The notes beneath the pieces are model-generated. The model was given only the letters and a program-made list of their open reading frames with translations, was not told the origin of the DNA and searched no databases. The translations under genes and the position numbers were made by a program. Shown here piece by piece: positions 32,780 through 41,293 of a DNA stretch of 54,325 nt. The stretch covers positions 1 through 54,325 of the forward strand of contig QZKE01000034.1 of assembly GCA_003598015.1 (NCBI GenBank). Direction: 5' to 3'. Source of the stretch: Actinomycetota bacterium. GTDB taxonomy: Bacteria > Actinomycetota > Geothermincolia > Geothermincolales > RBG-13-55-18. Numbering within the stretch: position 1 is the first letter of the stretch; each line of letters starts with the position of its first letter.

Positions 32780-34926
32780 CCGTCCTCCTGCTCCACCCTC
32801 AGGTAGTAGAAACCCTCCCCTTTGAGATCATCATCCACGAGATCGAAGGCCGCCTCAGCCGCACCGGAGGCGGACCAGGCGACGCTGTACCCGCGCTGGT
32901 CAAAGCGCAGCAGCTCCGCCAGGCGCAAGGGGGCGGTGCCCAGGATGGAGCCATACAACCTGGGGTGTCCCGCGCACATGTATTCCGTTCCCATGGGCAG
33001 CCCGTCCGCGAACAACTCCAGGACGATACGGGCTCCGGTAGTGCCGTAGACGTTGCGGTTCCACAAGGACCTCCACAATGCCTGCGGGGATAGTTGCGGC
33101 GCCCGGATGGCGGTAAGGCCACGGGGATAGATATCGATGGGATGGATGCGTTCGTCGACCGCGTAATCGTGTCGATCGCTCCCCGCGATGATGCCCAGGC
33201 GCAAACCATTTGCCAGGGCTTCCTGCACGTAGTTGCCGAAGCCGGGCTGGCTGCGGTCGTCCCGCAGGAAACGGGGGAACCACCCCCGCGGATCGCCGTG
33301 GGTTATAGGGTAGGGCCCGTCGTAGCGCTCGGAACTGCCGTGCATGCTGTATATCTCCACCAGGCGCTGCTGTTCGTTCTCGGAACCCCACCACGTATAG
33401 GCCTCGGGGACCTTCATGCGCAGGAACTTCAGCCAGTTGAGCAGCGCCATGAAGATGCGCCGCCAAGCGGTGTGATGGGGCACCACGATGACCTCGTGCT
33501 CGCTCAATAACGCCTCGAGCTTGTCCGGCGTGTTGCTCGCGGAGGACACGAAGCTGTACAGGTGCGGGTCCGGTTCGTCGGGAGCGAAGAATACGCCGCG
33601 GTGGCCCCATTTATGGTCGGACCACTCGTAGCCCAGGAAGGTGACGAAGCGGCCCGGTTCGTTATATCTCTCCTGTAGTTCGCGTACCAGCTCCCATTCC
33701 TCCCGCCTGCCGGAGGGCTCGAAGATGTCCATTGTGTCGTGGGTGGTTATAGCCGCGAAATCCAGGCCCAGCTCGTCGCGGGCTTGCGGATAGAAATGGC
33801 CGGGGTTCAGGCATCCATCGCAGAGGGCGGTATGCACGTGGATGTCACCCCAGAAGAGGCGCTGTCCCTCGCCGAAGGGGACGGGGTTGCTCTCCCCGGC
33901 GATACCCCTGCCGGCGGCCGCAACCCTATACACTCCCGGGTCCGACGCATGGCACACCACGGTCGAGATCCCCCGGTCCGACGGGCGGAACTCCACGCGG
34001 TAGGGCGCCTCGAGCCCTGCTGCGGGCACGAGCTCGACTTCTCCCGTGAAGGTGGGGTCCACATCACCCCGCGCGTCCACGGCCCTCATCACCAGCCTTG
34101 CCTCACCATCACTATCGAAGGAAGAGAGCACCGGCTCCAGGGCTACCGCCCTGCCTCCGGCCGCCTCCAGAACGGGAATATCCGCGATGAGCCGGTACTG
34201 GCCCGTGGTCTTTTCGTCCACCTCCACCACGACGTCGGTGCGGGAGGGGTGGGCGGGGGAAGCCCAGCCCTTGCCGCCCGAGCGGGTATCGCCCAGGGTG
34301 ATGATCACCTCGTCGCCCTCCTGCAGGCGGTCGTCCCTTACGCGTATACGTATCTTCCTCGTTTCCATGTAGAGATAGAAGATATCCAGGCGCTCCAGCT
34401 TCACGCCGCACTTGCGGAGGAATTCCCGGCCCAGGAAGCGGAGCGCGCCGCGCAGAGGGAAGTACCCCTGGGATGCCACCTCGAGCCGCGCATTGCCGGC
34501 GGTCTTGAGCTCGCAGGAATAATAGTTTGGGAGGTGCGGGTGGCGGTTCTGTTTCGGCCCCCAGCCATCGGCGTAGAGAAAGGTGGGGCGCCTGCCCCTG
34601 TCCCCGAAGTCGACCACGCGGCAGAATCCGACCTTTATGCCGCCGTCTTCCGATATCCCCCCGGGTCCGCAGCGGAAACGTAGCCTTACCGTCTGCTTGC
34701 CCTCGCCCGCCCGTACCAGCGGCGGATCGAGTACGGCCGATCCCGGCGCGGTTTCACGGGATGGCTTCGGCTTCTTCCCGGGCCGGAAGAACTCCGGATC
34801 GTAGAGATAATCCATGATCCCGAAGGCCAGAGAACCCGCGGCAGCGGTTGCGGCGGCCAGTAGCGCCGTGGCCGTCCCCTTGACCACCCTGTACACGTGG
34901 TGGCCTTTCTTTATCTCCTTAGTCAT
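32740..34926 (-). CDS. DUF3604 (PHP-like metal-dependent) protein
   Basis: This 728-aa protein has one N-terminal membrane helix (GTATALLAAATAAAGSLAFG), then a beta-rich region (about 60-350), then the catalytic-like domain. That domain carries RLFWGDIHVHTALCDGCLNP, with the HxH of PHP enzymes, DFAAITTHDTMD, FLGYEWSDHKWGHRGVFF and IIAGSDRHDYAVDE, all typical of DUF3604. The family is predicted to hydrolyse phosphoesters or related bonds with two or three metal ions; the substrate is not known. The ATG at 34926 with an AAAGGA site is preferred over a TTG at 34950. The protein is probably membrane-tethered. Confidence 0.85.
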   Translation of the reverse strand: MTKEIKKGHHVYRVVKGTATALLAAATAAAGSLAFGIMDYLYDPEFFRPGKKPKPSRETAPGSAVLDPPLVRAGEGKQTVRLRFRCGPGGISEDGGIKVGFCRVVDFGDRGRRPTFLYADGWGPKQNRHPHLPNYYSCELKTAGNARLEVASQGYFPLRGALRFLGREFLRKCGVKLERLDIFYLYMETRKIRIRVRDDRLQEGDEVIITLGDTRSGGKGWASPAHPSRTDVVVEVDEKTTGQYRLIADIPVLEAAGGRAVALEPVLSSFDSDGEARLVMRAVDARGDVDPTFTGEVELVPAAGLEAPYRVEFRPSDRGISTVVCHASDPGVYRVAAAGRGIAGESNPVPFGEGQRLFWGDIHVHTALCDGCLNPGHFYPQARDELGLDFAAITTHDTMDIFEPSGRREEWELVRELQERYNEPGRFVTFLGYEWSDHKWGHRGVFFAPDEPDPHLYSFVSSASNTPDKLEALLSEHEVIVVPHHTAWRRIFMALLNWLKFLRMKVPEAYTWWGSENEQQRLVEIYSMHGSSERYDGPYPITHGDPRGWFPRFLRDDRSQPGFGNYVQEALANGLRLGIIAGSDRHDYAVDERIHPIDIYPRGLTAIRAPQLSPQALWRSLWNRNVYGTTGARIVLELFADGLPMGTEYMCAGHPRLYGSILGTAPLRLAELLRFDQRGYSVAWSASGAAEAAFDLVDDDLKGEGFYYLRVEQEDGHCAWSSPIWIMR

Positions 34927-34994
34927 GGCTCGCGTTCCTTTCTCGACCAAGGAACCATTGTACCATCAACACTTTATTAGAGGCTGGGGAAATC

Positions 34995-35498
34995 CTAAGT
35001 GATGAAGACGAAGGAGTAGCGGTCCTGGCGCTGCTGGCGGTCGGTGAGCACTTCGATGGGCAGGCCGAACTTGCGCACGGTGGCATAGACATCGATACCC
35101 ACGAAATCGTCACCGGGACGCGCCTTCTCGGGATGCGCGCAATCCGCACGGCTGCCCGCCTCGCATATCTCACAAGCCGAGCAGTCGTAGAGGGCGAAGG
35201 CGAAATAGTAGCCGTCCAGAAAGGCCGCCCTCTCGATTTCCCAGGCGATATCCACGTTGAGCCGTTTCTCATGCGTATGGATGAGGATGGCCTTGCCATA
35301 GCGGCGGAATATCGGCTCGGCCTCCCAGGGCTTGATGAGGTCCGGTGAGCACTTGAGCTGGCCGAACTCCTCACATCCCCAGGCACACTTCAGGTAGGTG
35401 CGTGGATCGAAAACGATATCCTGTACATCGATGGCAAGGGCGTCGACCGCGCCCATGTCCAGTGCCATGCGTGCATATTTCTCCATATCCGGTCCCAT
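34995..35498 (-). CDS. DUF2284 predicted metal-binding protein
   Basis: This 167-aa protein matches DUF2284: YLKCAWGCEEFGQLKCSPDL near residues 35-53, then YYFAFALYDCSACEICEAGS and ADCAHPEKARP, a cysteine pattern suited to an iron-sulfur cluster or zinc. The YxKCxxxC...CxP element is the family hallmark in anaerobes. Function is unknown; corrinoid or metal handling has been guessed for the family. The gene lies 68 bases from the DUF3604 start and shares its strand, so cotranscription is possible. Confidence 0.83.
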   Translation of the reverse strand: MGPDMEKYARMALDMGAVDALAIDVQDIVFDPRTYLKCAWGCEEFGQLKCSPDLIKPWEAEPIFRRYGKAILIHTHEKRLNVDIAWEIERAAFLDGYYFAFALYDCSACEICEAGSRADCAHPEKARPGDDFVGIDVYATVRKFGLPIEVLTDRQQRQDRYSFVFIT

Positions 35499-35629
35499 GC
35501 CTGTTCTCCCGTCTCTTCCCGTCCATCATGCGGACATGCGCATACGTATCGAGCTTGCGCCAGCCTATTATACCAATATGGGCGGGCATCCTTTGCGGTG
35601 ATATTATCATCCCCGCAACCCATAAGGGA

Positions 35630-35635
35630 TATAAT
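35630..35635 (+). promoter_or_regulatory. Putative -10 element for the duplicated zinc-ribbon gene
   Basis: TATAAT lies 59 bases upstream of the ATG at 35694. No convincing -35 hexamer is seen 17 bases upstream. Confidence 0.35.
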
Positions 35636-35693
35636 CTCTTAGGGGCGAACCATACAGTATACAGGTCTGCAGAGAAGAACAGCGGGGGTGACG

Positions 35694-36821
35694 ATGGCCG
35701 AGATAGAGTTGTGTGAATCCTGCGGCGTTCCCAAGCTCATCAGCGAGGTATTCCGCTGGGAGGACAGCGGCACAATATCCATCTCCTATTCTCCAGGCGC
35801 GCGCATGGTCTTCTACGAATCGGGAAATATCGATAACGTCTTCCGCGGCGTGGAGGAGCTGATAGGCGTTCCCATAGAGCACATCGTCATGGAGAGGAAG
35901 AGGCGCGATACCCGCAAGTTCATGGAGAGGGTATTCTCGGAACAGGCGAAGAGGCTGGCGTCGATCCTAGGAGGCAAATCCGCCGATACGGTCTCGGCGG
36001 TGCAGCCCGACAGGATGCAGGAGATACTCGATCTGGGAGCCGCCGTCAACACCCAGGCGACGGCCATAGGGATGGTCTACGGATACGGGGATATCAAGTT
36101 CAGCGACCTCTGGGAGCTGTGGGACAGTTTCCCCTGGCGTACGCAGATCATCCACAACCCCTACTCGGTGATCTTCTTCTCGGCGGATATGCTTGCCACC
36201 GTGGAGGCCTTCGAACAGAAGGACATGCGGGTGAAGTACGAGAAGGTAGGGGGAGATATCTACCTCCTGGCCGTCCATCCGGGTGCCCATCCCATGGAGC
36301 TGAAGGAGCGCTTGAAGAGGAAGAGCCACGAGGTCAAGCCCGGCGATATCTCCCACGCGCTCTGTCCGGAATGCGGCGTACCCCTCGACGTAGCCCGCTG
36401 CAGGTGGGATCTGGAAAAGGGTATAATCGCCGATCCCCTCACGGGCAGGAGGATGTCTCTCTTCGACCCCGCGGCAATGGATACGGTCTTCGATGACCTC
36501 GAGGCGGAGTTGGGCGAATCCGTCCCGGATGCCATCATCGAAGCCCAGAGGAGATACGGAAAGCTGAGCATGAGCGCGGACAACTGGAGGAGGAGCGGCT
36601 ACGACTTCAAGAGCTGGGCCGCGCTGCGCGGGCTCGGGAACATCACCGGTTTCAAGGCCGACGAGAAACACGTGACCCTTACGCTTGAGAATCCATGCAT
36701 GCATCTGGCCCTGGTGGGGATGGCCCAGGCTCTTTACGAGCTGGCCTGGGGGGCGGAGAGTTCCACCTCCGAATGGCACCGCACCGACGACGGGGACCTC
36801 GTCATCAACGTGGAGCTTTAA
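35694..36821 (+). CDS. Internally duplicated zinc-ribbon protein of unknown function
   Basis: This 375-aa protein consists of two related halves. The first starts LCESCGVPKLISEVFRWE and continues MVFYESGNIDNVFRGVEEL; the second (from about residue 225) starts LCPECGVPLDVARCRWDLEK and continues MSLFDPAAMDTVFDDLEAEL. Each half carries one CxxC, so the pair could make one shared zinc site or two half sites. The matching spacing of both segments indicates an old tandem duplication. No enzyme motif is seen. It might be a V4R-like small-ligand sensor, but this is not secure. An ATG at 35694 is preferred to the GTG at 35688 (AGCGGGGG site). Confidence 0.6.
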   Translation: MAEIELCESCGVPKLISEVFRWEDSGTISISYSPGARMVFYESGNIDNVFRGVEELIGVPIEHIVMERKRRDTRKFMERVFSEQAKRLASILGGKSADTVSAVQPDRMQEILDLGAAVNTQATAIGMVYGYGDIKFSDLWELWDSFPWRTQIIHNPYSVIFFSADMLATVEAFEQKDMRVKYEKVGGDIYLLAVHPGAHPMELKERLKRKSHEVKPGDISHALCPECGVPLDVARCRWDLEKGIIADPLTGRRMSLFDPAAMDTVFDDLEAELGESVPDAIIEAQRRYGKLSMSADNWRRSGYDFKSWAALRGLGNITGFKADEKHVTLTLENPCMHLALVGMAQALYELAWGAESSTSEWHRTDDGDLVINVEL

Positions 36822-36844
36822 TCGGGCCGACGATATGTAGAACC

Positions 36845-37894
36845 ATGTTCAACTACGGTATAGAGATACTCGAGAACACCATCAACAGGAACAATGATAT
36901 CTGCGTGATCATCCCCACCTTCCGGAGCAAGAAAGCGACCGCCAGGACCGTTCTGTCTCTGATCTCCGGCAATGGAAAGGCCGGCTACGACATCGTCCTG
37001 ATCGACGGCGAGGGATACGATCACGGTTATGTTCTCGAGAAAGCGCGGGAGGTCGGATTCAGCGATCTCTTCTATCTGGTACTGGGAAGAAACGTCGGAG
37101 CCGCTGGGGCCGTCTATGCCGGCCAGAAGGCCTGTTATGAGTGCGGCTACGAATATTTCGTAATGACCGATAACGACGCCGAATTGATTACCGCGGGAGG
37201 CATCGACCTCCTGGTCGGCTCACTTCGGAGATATGATATCGTGCTTCCGACCAACATAGACGCCAGCAAACAGCGCCTGGAAGACCGGAAATTGGGTTTC
37301 CACGGATTAATGCACTATATGACCATATCCCGGGATACCATCGATAAAGTGGGGTTTGTCAATCACGAATACTTCATCGCCATGGAAGACCTCGACTACG
37401 TTACCAGGGCAGGAAGTATAGGCCTGAAAGTAGCTGCGATCCAAGACTGTCTGTACTATCATCCGATGAGAAAGATATCGCTTTTCTATAACCCCACGAT
37501 TTACTTCACGCTAAGAAATCACCTCATGTATGTCTTCAGGAACCCGAATCATGTTGCGAAGAGATACCGGTTGCTGTCGCTTATACAGCTCTTGCTCTAC
37601 CTGTTGATCAAGGCAGCACACTCCGTGCAACTCAGGGATACCTCGATCATCAAGACGGCGCTTATGGCCTTCAGGGATTTCATGAGCCGCAGCATCACCT
37701 TGGACTTCCCGGAGAACAACTTCACGTTCAGAGCAGCCGATCCGCGTGAGCGGGGGGACTGGCCACGGCTCTACGATCTCAACAAGGGCAGGAACCGCGT
37801 GTTCGTGATGAGGGGATACCGTGTCAGCGACGGTATAGGGGCCCACTCTTGCTTGCGCAGATCGGCAAGGTGCAGTGGAGAGAAGGGGCGATAA
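36845..37894 (+). CDS. Family 2 glycosyltransferase
   Basis: This 349-aa protein has the GT-A fold: ICVIIPTFRSKKATARTVLS, VLGRNVGAAGAVYAG and the metal-binding VMTDNDAELIT, followed by FIAMEDLDYVTRAG, the ED region of rhamnosyl- and galactofuranosyl-type transferases, and YYHPMRKISLFYNPTIYFTL near the membrane-associated end. Codons with A/T ends are more frequent than in its neighbours, which may indicate transfer. The final 20 residues (SCLRRSARCSGEKGR) look unrelated to the family, so the 3' end may be frame-shifted or truncated. The gene stops 11 bases before the convergent dinB. Confidence 0.83.
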   Translation: MFNYGIEILENTINRNNDICVIIPTFRSKKATARTVLSLISGNGKAGYDIVLIDGEGYDHGYVLEKAREVGFSDLFYLVLGRNVGAAGAVYAGQKACYECGYEYFVMTDNDAELITAGGIDLLVGSLRRYDIVLPTNIDASKQRLEDRKLGFHGLMHYMTISRDTIDKVGFVNHEYFIAMEDLDYVTRAGSIGLKVAAIQDCLYYHPMRKISLFYNPTIYFTLRNHLMYVFRNPNHVAKRYRLLSLIQLLLYLLIKAAHSVQLRDTSIIKTALMAFRDFMSRSITLDFPENNFTFRAADPRERGDWPRLYDLNKGRNRVFVMRGYRVSDGIGAHSCLRRSARCSGEKGR

Positions 37895-37905
37895 AGGACG
37901 GCTCC

Positions 37906-39207
37906 TCATCTCGCCAGGTTCATGCCGGAGAGGGCGAAATCCCCCAGCAGGGAGGCCCGGGTCACCACCCCTTCGCCGTAGCGGTCCCGCAGGGCATCCA
38001 GGGCGGCGGTGAGCTTCTCCTGCCGCGGGTCCAGGCAGTCCCAGATGGTCATCTGTTTCCCCTCTCCGCGCCGCCGCAGTTGCGAGACGGAGACCCCCAC
38101 GGTGGTGATGGGCTCCTTCCACAGCCCGGAGGAGGCCTCCCGCCGCAGCAACTCCCGCGCCGCCGCGTAGAGGGGCGATGAGAGGTCGGTGTATTCCTCC
38201 AGGGTCCTGGCGCGGGCATAACCCATGCTGTAACCCACGCGCAGCCGCAGGCTGACCGTCCTGCCCAGGTAACCGTCCCGGCGCATGCGGCGGGTGACGG
38301 CGTCGACCAGCCCCAGCAGGGTGTTCTCCAGGTACTCCAGGTCACCGGTGCCGCCGCGCAGGGAGAGGCTGTGGCCGAACGACTTGACCTCGTGGCTCTG
38401 CCCGCTGCGCACCACCGGGCTGTCGTCCTGTCCCCAGGCCGCCCTCCACAGCAGCCTCCCGATGACCCCGAACTTCCACTCCATCACCTCCCGCGGCGTC
38501 CGGGCCAGGTCACCTATGGTCTCGATGCCCATGGCCCGGAAGTTGCGGCGCATGCGCCTCCCCACCCCCACCAGCTTGTCCACGGCCATGGGGGCGAGGA
38601 TGTCCGGGAGCTGAGCGGGCGTGACCAGCGTGAGCCCGTCCGGCTTCTGGAACTCGGAGGCCATCTTGGTCACCAGCTTGTTGGGGCCGATGCCCACGGA
38701 GGCGGTGAGGCCCAGTTCCCGGCGGATGTCCTCCTTCAGGCCCCTCCCCACCTCTCGGGCCGCCTCCCAGCGCTCCCCGCCCGGGGGATGGGACTGCAGG
38801 GAGGCGGTGAGGTCCATGAAGGCCTCGTCGATGGAGAACACCTCCACGCGGTGGGAACGCCGCTCGCAGATGCGCAGGATACGCCGGGCATTGTCCAGGT
38901 ACTTGGGGATGTCGGCGTGGACGAAGCAGGCATGGGGGCAGCGCGAACGCGCCTCCCACACCGACATGCCCGCCTTTATCCCCCATGGGCGGGCCTCGTA
39001 GGAGGCGGTGGCCACCACGCCGTGGGAGCAGAAATCGCTCGAGGTGTGGCAGACGATAAGGGGGCGGTTGCGGTAGAGCGGCACGTCCCTCTGCTCCACG
39101 GAGGCGAAATAGGCGTCCATGTCCAGGTGGAGGACGCAGCGCCCCTCCTCCGCCGGCCTTCCCTGGTCGGCGGAGCGCAGCAGGCCGTGCATAACGTATT
39201 GGGTCAT
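37906..39207 (-). CDS. dinB: DNA polymerase IV (Y-family translesion polymerase)
   Basis: This 433-aa protein has all Y-family blocks: CVLHLDMDAYFASVEQRD with the first catalytic Asp pair, VVATASYEARPWGIKAGM, VFSIDEAFMDLT with the SIDE motif, ASVGIGPNKLVTKMASEFQK, a thumb with VGVGRRMRRNFRAMGIETI and the little-finger region. No clear beta-clamp peptide was checked at the C terminus. It copies across damaged bases. It lies on the same strand as lexA and a DUF6504 gene, so SOS control is likely. The start at 39207 has a GGAGG site; the gap to the DUF6504 gene is 22 bases. Confidence 0.95.
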   Translation of the reverse strand: MTQYVMHGLLRSADQGRPAEEGRCVLHLDMDAYFASVEQRDVPLYRNRPLIVCHTSSDFCSHGVVATASYEARPWGIKAGMSVWEARSRCPHACFVHADIPKYLDNARRILRICERRSHRVEVFSIDEAFMDLTASLQSHPPGGERWEAAREVGRGLKEDIRRELGLTASVGIGPNKLVTKMASEFQKPDGLTLVTPAQLPDILAPMAVDKLVGVGRRMRRNFRAMGIETIGDLARTPREVMEWKFGVIGRLLWRAAWGQDDSPVVRSGQSHEVKSFGHSLSLRGGTGDLEYLENTLLGLVDAVTRRMRRDGYLGRTVSLRLRVGYSMGYARARTLEEYTDLSSPLYAAARELLRREASSGLWKEPITTVGVSVSQLRRRGEGKQMTIWDCLDPRQEKLTAALDALRDRYGEGVVTRASLLGDFALSGMNLAR

Positions 39208-39229
39208 CTCCTCCGTACCTCCCCTCGCG

Positions 39230-39481
39230 CTAGCCCTCGCTGTGCACCCGCACCAGGCTCCAGCTCATGCCCTCGGTGGAGAAACGGAGCTCGTACACCT
39301 CGGGATTGTCGCTCATCACCGAGTAATGCAACTCCAGATAACGCCCCTTGAGGAGACGATAAGTACCCAGTACCCGGCGGATATCGTACCTGCGGCCGCG
39401 CCATAGGAAGGCGGTGGGGCGCAGCCTGCCGCCGCGGAAGACCGCCGACACGTCCACCGGCTCCTCTATCAGGGTGACCAT
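39230..39481 (-). CDS. DUF6504-like small protein linked to dinB
   Basis: This 83-aa protein starts MVTLIEEPVDVSAVF and has RLRPTAFLWRGRRYDIRRVL, then YLELHYSVMSDNPEVYELRF, like the small DUF6504 proteins that sit beside Y-family polymerases in actinobacteria. The likely fold is a small beta barrel. ATG 39481 with a GGAAAGG site is preferred to upstream codons at 39526. Its position between lexA and dinB suggests a role in translesion synthesis or its control, which is inference. Confidence 0.7.
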   Translation of the reverse strand: MVTLIEEPVDVSAVFRGGRLRPTAFLWRGRRYDIRRVLGTYRLLKGRYLELHYSVMSDNPEVYELRFSTEGMSWSLVRVHSEG

Positions 39482-39669
39482 CCGATCCGCCTTTCCATCC
39501 TCGCCCCGGCATATCCGGTGAAGCACCCCCGATCCATGAATACGGTCGCATGCGGCGCATGAGCGTATTTACGGACCGGAGTACCAAGGAGGGCTCGCGC
39601 CCTCCCGTACCTATCTTTTCTGTTTACAGCCTCAGCGCTCCCGGGCTGTCCCCACGGGGACCGGGACGC

Positions 39670-40275
39670 TCAAACCCTGTCCCGCAGAAGGGATACCACC
39701 CTTCCGGCCAGCCTCACCTCCGCCTCCCCTTTCTCCACCCGCAGGGTGGGGTAATCCGGGTTGGAGGCCTCGAGCTCCACCGCTCCCTTGCGGCGCCGCA
39801 GGCGCTTGACGGTGGCCTCGCCGTCCACCAGCGCCACCACTACCTCGCCGTCCCGAGCCTCGGGGCCGGGATCCACCACCACCAGGTCCCCGTCGCGGAT
39901 GCCGTCCCCCACCATGCTCTCCCCCCTTACCCGCAGGAGGAAGCGGCCCTCCCCGCCCCAGCGGGCGGGCACGGGCAGCCACTCCTCCACCTCCTCCGAG
40001 GCGTGCCGCAGGGGGCCCGCGGGCACCTCGCCCACCAGGGGAAGATAGGCGGCGGCCCCGCGCAGGGTGTCCCGCACCTGGATGGCCCGCGCACCCGACG
40101 CACGGGAGATGAAGCCCTTCCTCTCCAGGGCCTCCAGGTGGCGCAGGGCGCCCCGGGTGGAGGAGAGCCCGAGAGCATCGCATATCTCGCGCACGCTGGG
40201 CGGGTACCCTCTCCGCTCCAGCGCCTCCAGGACGAAATCGAGCACCTCTTCCTGCCTGGGCGTCAGACCTTCCAT
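39670..40275 (-). CDS. lexA: LexA repressor
   Basis: This 201-aa repressor has an N-terminal winged helix (about 1-68; PPSVREICDALGLSSTRGAL) and a C-terminal S24 peptidase-like domain. Ala86-Gly87 in VGEVPAGP is the self-cleavage bond; Ser120 in RVRGESM and Lys157 in ATVKRL form the dyad. RecA-stimulated self-cleavage releases SOS genes. Two tandem GTAAACA-N2-TGTTTAC palindromes lie just upstream of the start, so it is probably autoregulated. Downstream on the same strand are DUF6504 and dinB, likely SOS targets. Confidence 0.96.
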   Translation of the reverse strand: MEGLTPRQEEVLDFVLEALERRGYPPSVREICDALGLSSTRGALRHLEALERKGFISRASGARAIQVRDTLRGAAAYLPLVGEVPAGPLRHASEEVEEWLPVPARWGGEGRFLLRVRGESMVGDGIRDGDLVVVDPGPEARDGEVVVALVDGEATVKRLRRRKGAVELEASNPDYPTLRVEKGEAEVRLAGRVVSLLRDRV

Positions 40276-40304
40276 GCCTTTTTCACCTCCACGCCCCCAT
40301 TATA

Positions 40305-40338
40305 GTAAACATTTGTTTAATAGTAAACATCTGTTTAC
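40305..40338. promoter_or_regulatory. Two tandem LexA-box-like operators
   Basis: Bases 40323-40338 read GTAAACA-TC-TGTTTAC, a perfect palindrome. Bases 40305-40320 read GTAAACA-TT-TGTTTAA, one mismatch. Their centres are 18 bp apart, 30-60 bp before lexA. The motif differs from the GAAC-N4-GTTC box of Bacillus and Mycobacterium. Confidence 0.72.
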
Positions 40339-40352
40339 CATAATCGACTCGG

Positions 40353-40605
40353 GGGTTATGAAACGGGGCCTTGGGTGGGAGGTAATGGGAAGTGGGGTCA
40401 GGGCTTGACACGCTTCGCGCGCAACCCGCTGGCCCACACCCTACGGGGAAAAGAACGCGGCGTGGGGTGCGCAGACGCATGGGTTATGGAACGGGGCCTT
40501 GGGTGGGAGGTAATGGGAAGTGGGGTCAGGGCTTGACACGCTTCGCGCGCAAACCGCTGGCCCACACCCTACGGGGAAAAGAACGCGGCGTGGGGTGCGC
40601 AGACG
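40353..40605. repeat. 128-bp tandem direct repeat (two units)
   Basis: Unit 1 spans 40353-40480 and unit 2 spans 40481-40605, with only a few differences (for example TTATGAAACGG versus TTATGGAACGG, and CAACCCGC versus CAAACCGC). Each contains CCCACACCCTACGGGGAAAA followed by GAACG. That 25-base core recurs inverted at 54246-54270. No gene is supported inside. Confidence 0.85.
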
Positions 40606-40621
40606 GGCGAGACCGTCACAG

Positions 40622-40647
40622 GTTTTAAAGGTCTGCCATGAGGGTAA
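40622..40647 (+). promoter_or_regulatory. Putative SigB-type alternative sigma promoter
   Basis: GTTTTA (40622-40627), 14 bases, then GGGTAA (40642-40647) resembles the SigB/SigF consensus GTTTAA-N12-15-GGGTAT. It lies 66 bases upstream of a small gene leading into a STAS/anti-sigma operon, which is the kind of target expected. Confidence 0.45.
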
Positions 40648-40713
40648 ATAGTTGTTGGGCCTCATCGGGTTCCAGGAGTGTTCCTGTCGTGCTGAGTACC
40701 TGGAGGTGAAAAA

Positions 40714-40872
40714 ATGGTGCGGGGACCTCACGGTCATGAGAAGACGGGTATCGAAATACTGAGGGTTCTCTGCCCGAAGTGCAGCAATCGCGTGACCATC
40801 GAACCGGGGGAAGACAAAGCGAAGTGTGGCAAGTGCGGGACCATGGTAAGGCGTCCCGCCAAACCCACGTAA
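40714..40872 (+). CDS. Small zinc-ribbon protein (52 aa)
   Basis: This short protein (MVRGPHGHEKTGIEILRVLC at the start) has two CxxC pairs: Cys20 and Cys23 in LCPKCSN, and Cys38 and Cys41 in AKCGKCGTMV, the layout of a zinc ribbon. A GGAGGTG site lies 7 bases before the ATG. It ends 49 bases before the STAS gene and runs in the same direction, so it is probably the first gene of that operon. A nucleic-acid or protein-contact role is typical of such ribbons; nothing more can be said. Confidence 0.75.
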   Translation: MVRGPHGHEKTGIEILRVLCPKCSNRVTIEPGEDKAKCGKCGTMVRRPAKPT

Positions 40873-40921
40873 ATGTCCCCGCTACCGAGAGGGGTCGGGG
40901 CGATATCACGGTGGATCGACC

Positions 40922-41293
40922 ATGGATAACGATGAAAGAGAGGGTGCGGGACTCGACGTCGTACTGGAGAGCGTAGGCAACTTCTCGCTTATCGGGCTCT
41001 CCGGAGAAGTCGACGTCTACAGCGCGCCCAAACTGCGCGAGACCATCAAGGACCTCGTGGACGATGGAAAATACAACATCGTCGTGGACCTGGAGAAAGT
41101 GGCGTTCCTCGACAGTACCGGCCTGGGTGTCCTGGTAGGCGGGTTGAAGAGACTCAAGCATCACGACGGCGAGCTCGGTATAATCTGCGCTCAGGAGAAG
41201 ATCCTGCGCATCTTTCGCATCACGGGGCTCACCAAGGTCTTCCCTATATACCGCTCCCGGGACGAGCTGCTCGCGAATGTCGAGGAGGCGTGA
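40922..41293 (+). CDS. STAS-domain anti-sigma factor antagonist
   Basis: This 123-aa protein has a complete STAS domain: FSLIGLSGEVDVYSAPKLRE, VVDLEKVAFLDSTGLGVLVG and a final helix. Ser65 in LDSTGLG is the usual phosphorylation site. In partner switching the unphosphorylated form binds the anti-sigma kinase and frees the sigma factor. It overlaps the following anti-sigma gene by four bases (GTGA), so the two are translationally coupled. No sigma factor gene is in the window. Confidence 0.93.
   Translation: MDNDEREGAGLDVVLESVGNFSLIGLSGEVDVYSAPKLRETIKDLVDDGKYNIVVDLEKVAFLDSTGLGVLVGGLKRLKHHDGELGIICAQEKILRIFRITGLTKVFPIYRSRDELLANVEEA

Noticed and set aside
40353..40605. Tandem repeat considered as a two-unit CRISPR
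   Set aside because: The units are contiguous 128-bp copies without spacers, and no cas genes are nearby.
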